Assembly (NCBI GenBank): GCA_031316115.1
Contig: JALDRC010000001.1
Coordinates: forward strand, 186,001-250,000
Length of the DNA: 64,000 bases
Direction of reading: 5' to 3'
Source: Nitrososphaeraceae archaeon
Lineage (GTDB): Archaea; Thermoproteota; Nitrososphaeria; Nitrososphaerales; Nitrososphaeraceae
A program made the translations under genes and the position numbers. The notes under the pieces were generated by a model. That model was not told the origin of the DNA. It saw only the letters and a list, made by a program, of their open reading frames with translations, and did not search any database. Positions 1 to 7,900 of this stretch are shown here, piece after piece; position 1 is the first letter of the stretch; each line of letters opens with the position of its first letter.

Positions 1-191
1 ATTCTATTTTTCCATCCAATAGATGGCTCTTCATGAAAATGTAGGTTAAAAAGAGCAGAATTTGCATCGATAATTTCCTCAAATGCTTTTAATAAACTAT
101 TTATTGCAATATAATTATTTTTGTCTAATTCATCTTCTGCAATTTCAACCATAACTTTTGCAAATTTAATATGCCAAAAATATGATGACAA
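1..191 (-). CDS. Unidentified helical protein, C-terminus cut by window edge
   Basis: An open frame on the minus strand begins at a TTG (191-189) and runs off the left end; 63 residues are visible. An internal ATG at 152 is the alternative start. The visible part is mostly alpha-helical, with an acidic helix (AEDELDKNN) followed by a helix ending LFNLHFHEE. No domain is recognised. It starts about 12 bases after the stop of the cysteine-rich gene on its right and lies on the same strand as that gene and hypE, so it probably belongs to the hydrogenase-accessory operon. Its function is unknown. Confidence 0.5.
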   Translation of the reverse strand, partial: MSSYFWHIKFAKVMVEIAEDELDKNNYIAINSLLKAFEEIIDANSALFNLHFHEEPSIGWKNR

Positions 192-203
192 TTTACTTTT
201 TAT

Positions 204-488
204 TTACTTATCAGCTAAATCATTCAGGTTATCATAATCTTTAGGAGTCATTCTAGGAATATCGTCATATTTAGATTCCGAGTAGAACATAGGCACATTA
301 CAATGTAATGGAATATTCTGTTGAAAATCACATTCTTCACAACAAAGACATTCGATTTTTTCAAATGCTCCTTTAATCTGCCATTTCATATCCTTTTCGT
401 GGTGTTGAGGTATATTGTCGTCAACATATTTGCAAATTCGACAGATGAATTTTTTTTTTATATTCAAATTAGAAACCCCTCGAAACAT
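204..488 (-). CDS. Small cysteine-rich, zinc-ribbon-like protein next to hypE
   Basis: A 94-residue protein with a CxxC pair near residue 16 (ICRIC), a second cluster LCCEEC near residue 48 and an HCNVPMF motif near residue 63. This pattern is typical of small zinc-ribbon or rubredoxin-like folds. It lies 39 bases downstream of hypE on the same strand and is probably co-transcribed with it. The position suggests a metal or electron-transfer role in hydrogenase assembly, but that is inference from context. The family was not recognised. A later TTG start that would trim the first seven residues is possible. Confidence 0.6.
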   Translation of the reverse strand: MFRGVSNLNIKKKFICRICKYVDDNIPQHHEKDMKWQIKGAFEKIECLCCEECDFQQNIPLHCNVPMFYSESKYDDIPRMTPKDYDNLNDLADK

Positions 489-527
489 TAGATTTGACCT
501 TCCATCAAGTTTTGAGAGATGTATTCA

Positions 528-1580
528 TCAACATATTCGAGGAATTGGATCTCCTGAAGGCATGGGAATTATTCGATTACCTCCTATTATTGTTTCTAAA
601 ACTGGGATATCAATTTCATTAATTGCTTCTCCAATTATCATGGCATCTTCTCCTTCTTTAGTCTGTTTTATCGTTTGTAATATTTCCTCCGCTTTTTCTG
701 GAATAGCTGAAATACAGACCTTTCCTTCATTTCCAACTTCTAGATAATCAATTCCCAAAAATCCCAATGCTGTTCGTACACTTTCCTTTACAGGAATTTT
801 TTCTTCATAAATTTTTAATCCAATTCCTGACTTTGATGTCCATTCATTTAGAAGATTAGCCAGTCCTCCTCGTGTAGGATCTTTAATGTTTGTTATTCCC
901 CCAATTGCTAGTGCCTTTTCAATTACGCTATTTAAGGGAGAAACATCTGATTTTATATTACTATCAAATCCATAATTATTTCTTGCAGATAAAATTGCTG
1001 TTCCATGGTCACCTAAGGTTCCAGATATTATAATTTTATCTCCTTTCTCAATATTAAAATCGGATAACCAAAGCTTGTTATAATTAGGCCTATATTTTTG
1101 TATTATTTCTAGATTATGTTCTAATAGCTTGCTCTTTTTGCCTATTCCTGTAGTAGTAATAACTAATTTATCGATTGATTTTTTTTCCATGACTTTTGTA
1201 TCTCCTGTAACAACATGAACTTTAGCTTCAGTACAGGTTTCGTGAATACTCATCATTATTCTTTCTAGATCATCTATAGGAAAACCTTCTTCGATAATGA
1301 GACTACATGCGAGAGCAAATGGATCCCCACCCATTACTGAGATATCATTTACTGTTCCCGAAATAGATAATCTACCGATGTCACCTCCAGGAAAGAAAAG
1401 TGGATTAATTGTATAGGAGTCGGTAGAAAAAACTATTCCGTCAATTATTGCTGCATCGTCCAACGCACTTAGCGGAATTTCACAGCTTTTATCCTTAAGA
1501 TTTTTTATAATAGTGTTCTGAATCATTTGTTGCATTATTGCTCCACCTCCCCCATGCATCATTGTAATATTTTTATACAT
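528..1580 (-). CDS. hypE: Hydrogenase maturation protein HypE (carbamoyl dehydratase)
   Basis: HypE dehydrates the carbamoyl group placed on its C-terminal cysteine by HypF, producing the thiocyanate that supplies the cyanide ligands of the [NiFe] site. The 350-residue protein has the AIR-synthase/PurM-like fold. It opens with a glycine-rich segment (MMHGGGGAIMQ), contains the ATP-binding region around FSTDSYTINPLFFPGGD and the DPTRGGLA motif, and ends in the diagnostic PRIC, whose terminal cysteine is the carrier residue. The length is normal. It is divergent from the hydrogenase structural genes, with about 150 bases between them holding both promoters. HypA-D and HypF are not in the window and may lie to the left. 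Confidence 0.95.
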   Translation of the reverse strand: MYKNITMMHGGGGAIMQQMIQNTIIKNLKDKSCEIPLSALDDAAIIDGIVFSTDSYTINPLFFPGGDIGRLSISGTVNDISVMGGDPFALACSLIIEEGFPIDDLERIMMSIHETCTEAKVHVVTGDTKVMEKKSIDKLVITTTGIGKKSKLLEHNLEIIQKYRPNYNKLWLSDFNIEKGDKIIISGTLGDHGTAILSARNNYGFDSNIKSDVSPLNSVIEKALAIGGITNIKDPTRGGLANLLNEWTSKSGIGLKIYEEKIPVKESVRTALGFLGIDYLEVGNEGKVCISAIPEKAEEILQTIKQTKEGEDAMIIGEAINEIDIPVLETIIGGNRIIPMPSGDPIPRIC

Positions 1581-1733
1581 GAATAATGTAAATTATGATT
1601 TGATATTATATCAAGTTCACGAAAAAAAAGGAAATATTACTAAAATCATTAACATTACCATTACAAGTTTCTCCAAATCTTTAGTTTTGGAAATTCATAA
1701 ATAATATAAATAAAACGAGATTAAATTACTATA

Positions 1734-2213
1734 ATGAAATTAAATGTAGGTTGGTTTTCATTTACATGTTGTGAAGATAGTACAATTGTTTTTATAGAAC
1801 TTATGAACGAAAGGTTTTTTGAGTGGAGGAAATTAATCAATTTTAAGTATTTTAGAACTTTCAAGTCAAATAACTCTATAGATGATTTAGATATAGCTTT
1901 TGTAGAAGGCGCTATATCCAGTAGGAAAGAGGAGGAAACATTGAGAAAGATACGAGAAAATTCTAAAAAACTTGTTGCTATTGGTAGCTGCGCATGTACT
2001 GGTAGTCCAGCTAATCAGAGAAATTTCTTTGATGAAAAAACTAAAAATGAAATACAATTTATTTTGGATAGATTTAACCATAAAGAGTTTGTTTTACCGC
2101 TATCGGATCTAGTTAAAGTTGATGATTATATTTCTGGATGTCCCATGGATGAGAAAATATTTCTCGCAAAACTAGATCAATATTTTAAGGAATTTGAATT
2201 AATTAATGCATGA
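1734..2213 (+). CDS. [NiFe] hydrogenase small subunit (proximal cluster protein)
   Basis: A 159-residue protein of the hydrogenase small subunit / NADH dehydrogenase 20-kDa (PSSB) family that would carry one proximal [4Fe-4S] cluster next to the NiFe site. Likely ligands are the adjacent cysteines C12-C13 (FTCCED), C86 or C88 (GSCAC) and C136 (SGCPMD). The short length and single-cluster set fit cytoplasmic group 3/4-like enzymes, not membrane uptake hydrogenases. The CC pair replaces the CxxC of most group 3 proteins and resembles the NuoB arrangement. Its stop overlaps the start of the large subunit by 8 bases, so the two are translationally coupled. No F420- or NAD-binding partner subunit is visible. 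Confidence 0.85.
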   Translation: MKLNVGWFSFTCCEDSTIVFIELMNERFFEWRKLINFKYFRTFKSNNSIDDLDIAFVEGAISSRKEEETLRKIRENSKKLVAIGSCACTGSPANQRNFFDEKTKNEIQFILDRFNHKEFVLPLSDLVKVDDYISGCPMDEKIFLAKLDQYFKEFELINA

Positions 2214-3486
2214 TAATTTAGATATAAATATTGAACAACTAAGTAAAACAGAAGGACATGCAGATTTAGAAGTCAAGATTAGGAAAGGAAAAGTAGAGGA
2301 TGTTAAATTAAAAATAAGCGAAAATAAGAGATTTTATACACAGGCGGTTAGAAAAAGACATTATTCTAGTATCCCTCAATTTGTGTCCCGAATTTGCGGA
2401 ACGTGTAGTATTGCACATCTAACTTGTTGCATAAAAGCAGTAGAAAAATGTTTGGATATTGAACCATCAGAACAAATCCAAATTCAGAGAAAACTTTCAG
2501 TATATGGAATGATGATACGAGATCATGCCTTGCATTTGTATTTTTTTTGTTTACCTGACATCTTTAGTAAAGATTCTATTTTCGATTTTGACTCATCTAA
2601 AGATAATTTAATAAAACAAGCATTTGCAGTGAAGAGTGCAGGAAATAATCTTTCAAAATTGATAGCTGGAAGAGCAGTACATCCAACATTACAAAAGATA
2701 GGTTATTTTTCAAAGATCCCTTCAAAAGAACAAATAAGAGAGATGATTGACCAATTAAAAAAGACGAGAGAACATGTATTTGAATTGATCGAATTATTTT
2801 ATAACAGTAATTTTGAGTTTAGTAGAGAAACTAATTTTATTGCCCTTGACAGCAAAGATTATAGTTTTTTAGATGGTAGTATAGTCACTTCCACCGGATT
2901 AAAAGTGAAAGAAGAAGATTTTTGGAATTATTTAGAACGTATTATAATTCCATATTCTCAAGCTACCGGTTTCAAATTCAGTACTAAAGAATACATGGTT
3001 GGTGCGTTAGCAAGAATGAACCTCAATAAAGATAAGTTATATATAGACTCTAAGAAAGAATTGAATCAATTCTTAAAAGTATTTCCTTCCAATAACATAT
3101 ATTATAATAATTTAGCTCAAGCAATAGAAATATTACATTGTCTTGATCATTCTATCCAACTTTTAGAAACAAATGAGTTCAAATCTCAATCCCCTCCTAA
3201 ATTGACTCTTAAAGGAGAGAGAAGAGGAATAGGAGTTATAGAGGCACCACGAGGGACATTATATCATCATTTAGAAATAAATAGAGCTTCAAAGGTTACA
3301 TATGCAAATTTTGTGATTCCAACTGCACAAAATCAAATAAAAATGGAAAACGATATAAGGTTACTCCTGCCTAAAATATTAAATAAACAGAAACATGAAA
3401 TATATCACGAATTGGAAAAGGTAATTCGAGCGTATGATCCGTGTATGAGTTGTGCAAGTCATTTTCTTAAACTAAAGTGGATCTAA
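2206..3486 (+). CDS. [NiFe] hydrogenase large (catalytic) subunit
   Basis: The catalytic subunit that binds the Ni-Fe(CN)2CO centre for H2 oxidation or evolution. Of its 426 residues, the N-terminal L1 motif RICGTCSIAH (about 62-71) and C-terminal L2 motif DPCMSCASH (411-419) supply the four metal-binding cysteines, so the active site looks complete. The internal PHPT-like segment appears as AVHPTLQKIG. Only seven residues follow the last histidine (FLKLKWI), so the tail removed by the maturation protease would be very short, or no cleavage occurs. The gene overlaps the small subunit upstream and converges with the protease gene, overlapping it by 20 bases. The subgroup cannot be fixed by eye; group 3-like is most likely. 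Confidence 0.92.
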   Translation: MHDNLDINIEQLSKTEGHADLEVKIRKGKVEDVKLKISENKRFYTQAVRKRHYSSIPQFVSRICGTCSIAHLTCCIKAVEKCLDIEPSEQIQIQRKLSVYGMMIRDHALHLYFFCLPDIFSKDSIFDFDSSKDNLIKQAFAVKSAGNNLSKLIAGRAVHPTLQKIGYFSKIPSKEQIREMIDQLKKTREHVFELIELFYNSNFEFSRETNFIALDSKDYSFLDGSIVTSTGLKVKEEDFWNYLERIIIPYSQATGFKFSTKEYMVGALARMNLNKDKLYIDSKKELNQFLKVFPSNNIYYNNLAQAIEILHCLDHSIQLLETNEFKSQSPPKLTLKGERRGIGVIEAPRGTLYHHLEINRASKVTYANFVIPTAQNQIKMENDIRLLLPKILNKQKHEIYHELEKVIRAYDPCMSCASHFLKLKWI

Positions 3487-3862
3487 TTTTTTCCTTTAAT
3501 TGATTCAGGATTTCGGATTTTGGAATACCTTTGATAGGAATTCCAAAAATGACAATATCATCAATCATATTGACTTTTTTCATTAACTTTAACATATATC
3601 CCAAGTCCATATCATGCATTGTATAGAGATGTTTTGAAATTTCTATTCGATCAATATCTCGAATAATAGTTACTTGATCGATATTTTCTACAGAATCAAG
3701 AATATAAATTATAGAACCTTCATTTTCAATGTCTTCGGTAGAATCGAATTCCATAAAATCGATATCTGGAAATTCCTTTTTTAGATTAGGAATTAACTTT
3801 AAAGGAACACTATCGTTGTTTATCAATCGGTTCCCAAAAACAAGAACCCTGTATTTTGGCAT
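3467..3862 (-). CDS. Hydrogenase maturation endopeptidase, HybD/HycI-like
   Basis: A 131-residue protein with the HybD-type fold. It has a beta strand ending in the FGN motif (G10-N11, matching the GN of GNPLxGDDG), an ILDSV strand at the place of the usual nickel-sensing aspartate, and a TMHDMDLGYML segment supplying the conserved histidine. These proteases check for nickel insertion and cut the C-terminal tail of the large subunit. The usual DDG after GN is degenerate (GNRLINND). It is encoded convergently to the large subunit and overlaps its end. Together with the seven-residue tail on the large subunit, this suggests an altered or minimal processing step. Confidence 0.75.
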   Translation of the reverse strand: MPKYRVLVFGNRLINNDSVPLKLIPNLKKEFPDIDFMEFDSTEDIENEGSIIYILDSVENIDQVTIIRDIDRIEISKHLYTMHDMDLGYMLKLMKKVNMIDDIVIFGIPIKGIPKSEILNQLKEKIRSTLV

Positions 3863-3906
3863 AATTAGATTTAGGAACCATTTATTATTATTTTTTTAAG
3901 GATTAA

Positions 3907-4640
3907 GGACTAATGTTAACTTCAAACTAATTCACCTTTTATTTTGAAGAGATTTATTTTTTATATTATCTAAATAAACAAACAGTATGTTCCAATAGTA
4001 TAGATGGACTATTCAATTATTACTAGTCTTTTTAATACATTAATAATAATAATTATAACATTCTATTCTATCCTTCAATTATTGCATTATTATTTGATCA
4101 ATCTCTACTCTATATGAGAATGTGATCGACGTGTTCGATTCAGAAAAATACATGACTGTGGATACCTACGTGCCATCAATGGTGTATATGTGGTTTGTCT
4201 ACTATATTTGGATACTAGAGTGATCATATAAAATTCTCTGAAAACATGTTTCTTTCTTCAGATATATGAAGTTTAATCACAAATCTCTAAACTGGGTCAA
4301 TACAATTCCCCCAAACAAAATTAGATTTCCTATCCAAGATAAGGTTTCATCTATTACACATGTTGTTATGCTTCTCTTAAAAAATCTGTAATCAACCAAC
4401 CTTGAATCCACTTAACTACAGTTCCCATGCCTAGGATATATTTCATAGAGAAAATAAAGTACAAATACAAAAAAGAATGCAATATTATAAATTACAATAC
4501 ACAGAGATATTCTATCTCTGGAAAAACATCAAATCTGTATAGATTAGAAATAGAACAGTCACACCTAAAGGTCTTTAACTACGCACTATATAATTCGTTA
4601 ATGTTTAGAATATCTAGCAAAATTAATTAAAAGATTTTTT
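3907..4640 (-). mobile_element. Decayed IS6-like insertion sequence, copy 1
   Basis: No intact gene is present. The stretch aligns by eye with the IS6-like copies at 7057-7800 and 34186-34906. It shares the start 'ggactaatgttaac' (compare the GG..CTGTTAA ends of the other copies), the TTCACC motif just inside, the 'ttctattctatcctt' block and the 'aacatgtttct' block, all on the minus strand. The transposase frame is destroyed by many indels. Open frames on the plus strand here are antisense to the dead transposase. No target duplication could be recognised, and the right boundary is approximate. Confidence 0.55.
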
Positions 4641-5568
4641 CCATGCAAGTAGATAAAAATTTGATATATGGTCGTGATGAGTTTTTCAAAAGATTTTTGT
4701 TAGAGATCATCATATTTACTTAATGCAACAATTTTTGAAATATCAGATCTTGTAAATCTTTGAATTTTTCTAAATTAGGATGTCTTTAATTTAAATAAAT
4801 CAATTCAGGACCAACAATCATAGATTCTTGTATTTTTTTATATTATTACTCTATTTTTTTTCAATATTTATTCAAATTTTAAAAAAAACGTCTAATAAGA
4901 AATATTTTCATGTTCATTTTTACCATTAAGAATTTAATTTATAATAAATAGATAATTTGTTTTAATCAAAAAAAAATGCAGAGTATTCTACAACCATAAC
5001 TTTATTCACATGTTAAAAAAATATAAAAAAACCAGATTGCTACGTTTTTGACCTGGATAACCTTTAAAATAATGATTTTTTTTTATTTAATTAACAAAAT
5101 TTTTTAAATTGATAGCAAACAAAAAACAAAAAAATCGCAGGTTCTATATAAATATAACAGAAAAATGATACAAACAAACTAATTGTTATACAATCTGATT
5201 GATACAAACAAACTAATTGTTATACAATATGGGTAGATAAAGAAACCAAATGTTATACAATATGGGTAGAGACAAACAAAATCAGTTTAAATAAATATTT
5301 AGATAAAATCACTATTAATCTCCATTGTAATAATTTTATCTCAGAAAAGTCAATGTTATAAGGACAAAAGCCCCTTATCTTTTTTTGATATCTATAAAAC
5401 TCTTGGGATATTCATATAAGTAGCTAAAAACCCAGCTGAATTTTTTATTTATGCGATGAATAAAATTAAATTTGAACTAAATAGAACATCAACCTATATT
5501 ATGATGGATTCTCTTTATCTATCATTTATTGGTTTAACTTTAATTAATCCATCTAATCATTGATCTGA
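4641..5568. other. AT-rich intergenic region without a recognisable gene
   Basis: No coding region is supported on either strand. The stretch is exceptionally rich in A and T runs and contains the 34-bp direct-repeat cluster at 5167-5290, listed separately. A plain intergenic or decayed segment between two dead genes is the simplest reading. Confidence 0.5.
5167..5290. repeat. Direct repeats of about 34 bp (three and a half copies)
   Basis: The unit begins GATACAAACAAACTAATTG and continues TTATACAATATGGGTA. Copies start at 5167, 5201, 5236 and 5269 (the last partial), giving spacings of 34, 35 and 33 bases. The first two are nearly identical and the third carries several substitutions. There are no variable spacers, so this is not a CRISPR array. 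It lies in a noncoding AT-rich stretch and could be an iteron-like protein-binding array or a simple slippage product. Confidence 0.65.
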
Positions 5569-5808
5569 TCAGTCCTGTTCATCTGCAGTTATTCCACCAA
5601 CAAGCGTATCTCCTGTACCCTCACCAGCGCTATCTAATCCATTTATTATGATGTTGTTACAATTTACTTTCTGAAGATTACCCTTTGAAGACTGTTGGTC
5701 TTTTACATATTAATCTTCATAAGATTGTGCAAATGTTGTAGTTGGAATCATTGTTGAAATACTCACAGCAACTAATACTTTAACTAAAAATAAAAGCAAA
5801 ATAACCAT
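5569..5808 (-). pseudogene. Small secreted protein, interrupted by one stop codon
   Basis: From the ATG at 5808 the frame encodes a clear signal peptide (hydrophobic stretch then TTTFAQ, likely cleaved after the AQ region). A TAA follows SYED, and the same frame then continues for about 47 residues, including QKVNCNNIIINGLDSAGEG, to a TGA at 5569. The pattern of signal peptide, one 'NCNN' cysteine and a short Gly/Asn-rich tail matches the small secreted proteins common in Nitrososphaerales; that comparison is from memory. A single nonsense mutation with the frame intact suggests recent inactivation. Confidence 0.55.
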
Positions 5809-5834
5809 ATTTGTATATTAATTTCTGATGAGAA

Positions 5835-6104
5835 TCAGGGATAAATTCCGATTATTTTAGGAGGATAATTATTTATAATATTCAATAGAAGGTATCCGAT
5901 AAATATAATTGAAAATCCTGAAAACATATAAGGAATAATTTTTCTTAAAGTGAATCCATTATGTTTTTTAGGTTTGCAAAATTTGAATACAAGTTTTTCA
6001 ATAATTTTACTAGGCCATTCTATTAATTGATGAGCTCTTAATTTAGAAGATGTGGTAAACTTCAAGTACTCGAAAAAATGTATATCTATTTTTTCCTTTT
6101 GCAT
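5835..6104 (-). CDS. Small single-span membrane protein of unknown function
   Basis: An 89-residue protein with a charged N-terminal half (HFFEYLKF, then a basic patch KFCKPKKH) and one strongly hydrophobic segment at about residues 59-77 (MFSGFSIIFIGYLLLNII). It starts with ATG at 6104. No family is recognised. It lies amid pseudogenes and IS remnants, so it may be a survivor of a decayed locus or spurious; the consistent membrane segment favours a real gene. Confidence 0.4.
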   Translation of the reverse strand: MQKEKIDIHFFEYLKFTTSSKLRAHQLIEWPSKIIEKLVFKFCKPKKHNGFTLRKIIPYMFSGFSIIFIGYLLLNIINNYPPKIIGIYP

Positions 6105-6491
6105 AATATTTATTGATATATATATTTAATTACTTACTTTTAAATTTTGATAGTTTAGAACACGTATGCCAGTAAGTTTTTATAAACCGAGTTAGTTGAA
6201 TCAAAAATTCATACTGGCTCATAATTTATAAGAAATATTTATTGTTCTGCTAACAATAACATATAATCAATCCTTATATTCCAAACATGTATTTGATTGT
6301 CAAAGGATTGTATCTGTCAATGTTGCCGTTGCAGTATGAGCAATTGATATAGTCAAAACCATAGCAGTAATATGGTACAACTATGTAGGATACCCTCTGA
6401 TAGGTAATTATGGATTTATACTGAAGGATCTGGTATGTTGTATCAAAGATTAAATTGACATCCTCTTGAATAATAACAAGTATGTTCAACA

Positions 6492-6596
6492 TTAAATTGA
6501 AGAAATCTTAGTTTTTTCATTGATTATTTTTCTTAACCAATAAGGAATTTCTATATTTCCATGAATAGGATCTGGTATATGTGTTACACTAACCAT
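6492..6596 (-). pseudogene. N-terminal remnant of an HD-domain phosphohydrolase
   Basis: A 34-residue frame starts at the ATG at 6596. It carries IPDPIHGNIEIPYWLRKII, which matches the start of SAMHD1/dGTPase-like HD phosphohydrolases (DPIHG then an amphipathic helix). The frame ends at a TAA at 6492, and no HD motif follows in any frame down to 6240, where the sequence is broken. It is divergent from the dead cytidine deaminase at 6655. Confidence 0.5.
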
Positions 6597-6654
6597 TATC
6601 TACTGATAATTCAATCTAGTTTTGTATAATATATGGAGTTAAAAATGGAAAAGT

Positions 6655-7044
6655 ATGAAAGATGATAAGAGGATAACTCTAATGAAAGCAGCTAGAGATG
6701 CATTGTCTAATTCATACAGTCCTTATTCAAATTTTAAAGTTGGTGCAGCTATTCTTACAAATAATGAGAATATATTTAGTGTCTGTAATATGGAATATAT
6801 ATCATATGGACTTTCAATGTGTGCTTAAAGAGTAGCGTTGTTTAAGGCTGTTTCTGAAGGTTTTAGACAAATAAAATCTATCGCAATAACACCAACTCTT
6901 GATAAACAGGTTTTTCCTTATGGAGCATGTAGCCAAGTATTAGCAGAATTTAACCAGAATATGAAAATATATATTGATAAATCCAATAAAGTATATGATC
7001 TTTCTGACTTAATTCCTAATGTGTTTAATAATAAATTATATTGA
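6655..7044 (+). pseudogene. cdd: Cytidine deaminase pseudogene (nonsense at catalytic Glu)
   Basis: The 130-codon frame from the ATG at 6655 matches tetrameric cytidine deaminase over its full length: YSPYSNFKVGAAI near the start, then SMCA-stop-RVALFKAVSEG and PYGACSQVLAEF. In the functional family these are C-A-E-R and P-C-G-A-C-R-Q-V-L. Here the catalytic glutamate codon is TAA, one zinc ligand (the Cys of PCG) is tyrosine and the Arg of CRQ is serine. The lesions combine a nonsense codon with loss of active-site residues, so the gene is dead and not a readthrough candidate. Confidence 0.85.
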
Positions 7045-7056
7045 TTTGGTACAATT

Positions 7057-7800
7057 ATGGATGCTGTTAAGTTAAGAGTATTTCACCTTCATTTTTTAAT
7101 ACAATAATATTTCTAACTTTCAAATTATAGAGATAAATAAATAATTTCATCCAATTGCATACATGCTGTAGATCACATTTTATGCTACCATTCTTGGTAT
7201 ATGGCTAGTAATCATCAAAACATTCTGTTCTATCCTTAAAGTACTGCATCACTCTTTTAATCAAACTTTTATCCAAATGAGAATGTAATCTATGTTTTAG
7301 ATGTAAAAAGTTACATGCTTGAGGATACCATGTAACACCATAGGTGTAAACTGTATGTCTAACATATTTGGATACAAGAGATCTGATAAAATTCTCTGCT
7401 ACAAACATGTTTCTCTGTTCTGATATATTGATTCCAAGCACAGATCTCTGAAATGGTTTAATACATATCCATAACCAAAATGCTGATTACCAATCTGAAT
7501 AATTGTTTCATCTATAATAAAAGAAGTTACTCTTTTTCTCCTGAAAATCTGTAATGAACCAAAATGTTGAATCCACTCCCAAATTGCAACATAACTTCTA
7601 TTCTTATCCTTAAACAATATTGGGTATTTGGACGTATTCCTTAAACTGAAACCTAGAAAATACAAATATAGAGAATATATTATGACAATAGTGGATATTC
7701 TATTTCTGACAGAGATACAAACATCCTATTATTGTTAGAGTAAAACCTTCATATCTAAGGATCTTTCCTTAAATGCACACAATAGAAGTATAATATTCTT
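7057..7800 (-). mobile_element. Decayed IS6-like insertion sequence, copy 2
   Basis: The terminal-repeat-like start GGATGCTGTTAAGTTAAG at 7057 matches the end of the copy at 34186. Inside are two broken transposase fragments in different frames on the minus strand: 7399-7665, with the DETIIQIG catalytic-Asp segment, and 7205-7441, with KYVRHTVYTYGVTWY, where the second catalytic Asp (TDG in copy 4) is Tyr. The FKDRTECFDDY region carries the Glu-side motif. The frameshift and catalytic loss make it non-autonomous. The right end is not clearly recognisable. Confidence 0.65.
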
Positions 7801-7900
7801 TGTGATTGAATTATGTTATGAAGACACGAAAAATCATAAAACCCTCAATAATTAAAATCAACATCTTAAAATAATACAATTGTTATTTTGGATAATAATT

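Noticed and set aside
4427-4630. 67-residue gene on the plus strand
   Set aside because: It is antisense to the decayed IS6-like transposase and low in protein-like composition.
5167-5290. CRISPR array
   Set aside because: Repeats are back to back with no spacers, imperfect, and no cas genes are near.
6130-6222. 30-codon ORF before the small membrane gene
   Set aside because: No composition, motif or promoter support.
6274-6492. 72-residue ORF on the minus strand
   Set aside because: Follows the HD-domain remnant but shows no domain or HD motif; probably degraded sequence.
6655-7044. Stop-codon readthrough or recoding in cytidine deaminase
   Set aside because: Zinc ligand and a further active-site residue are also lost, so the gene is a pseudogene.
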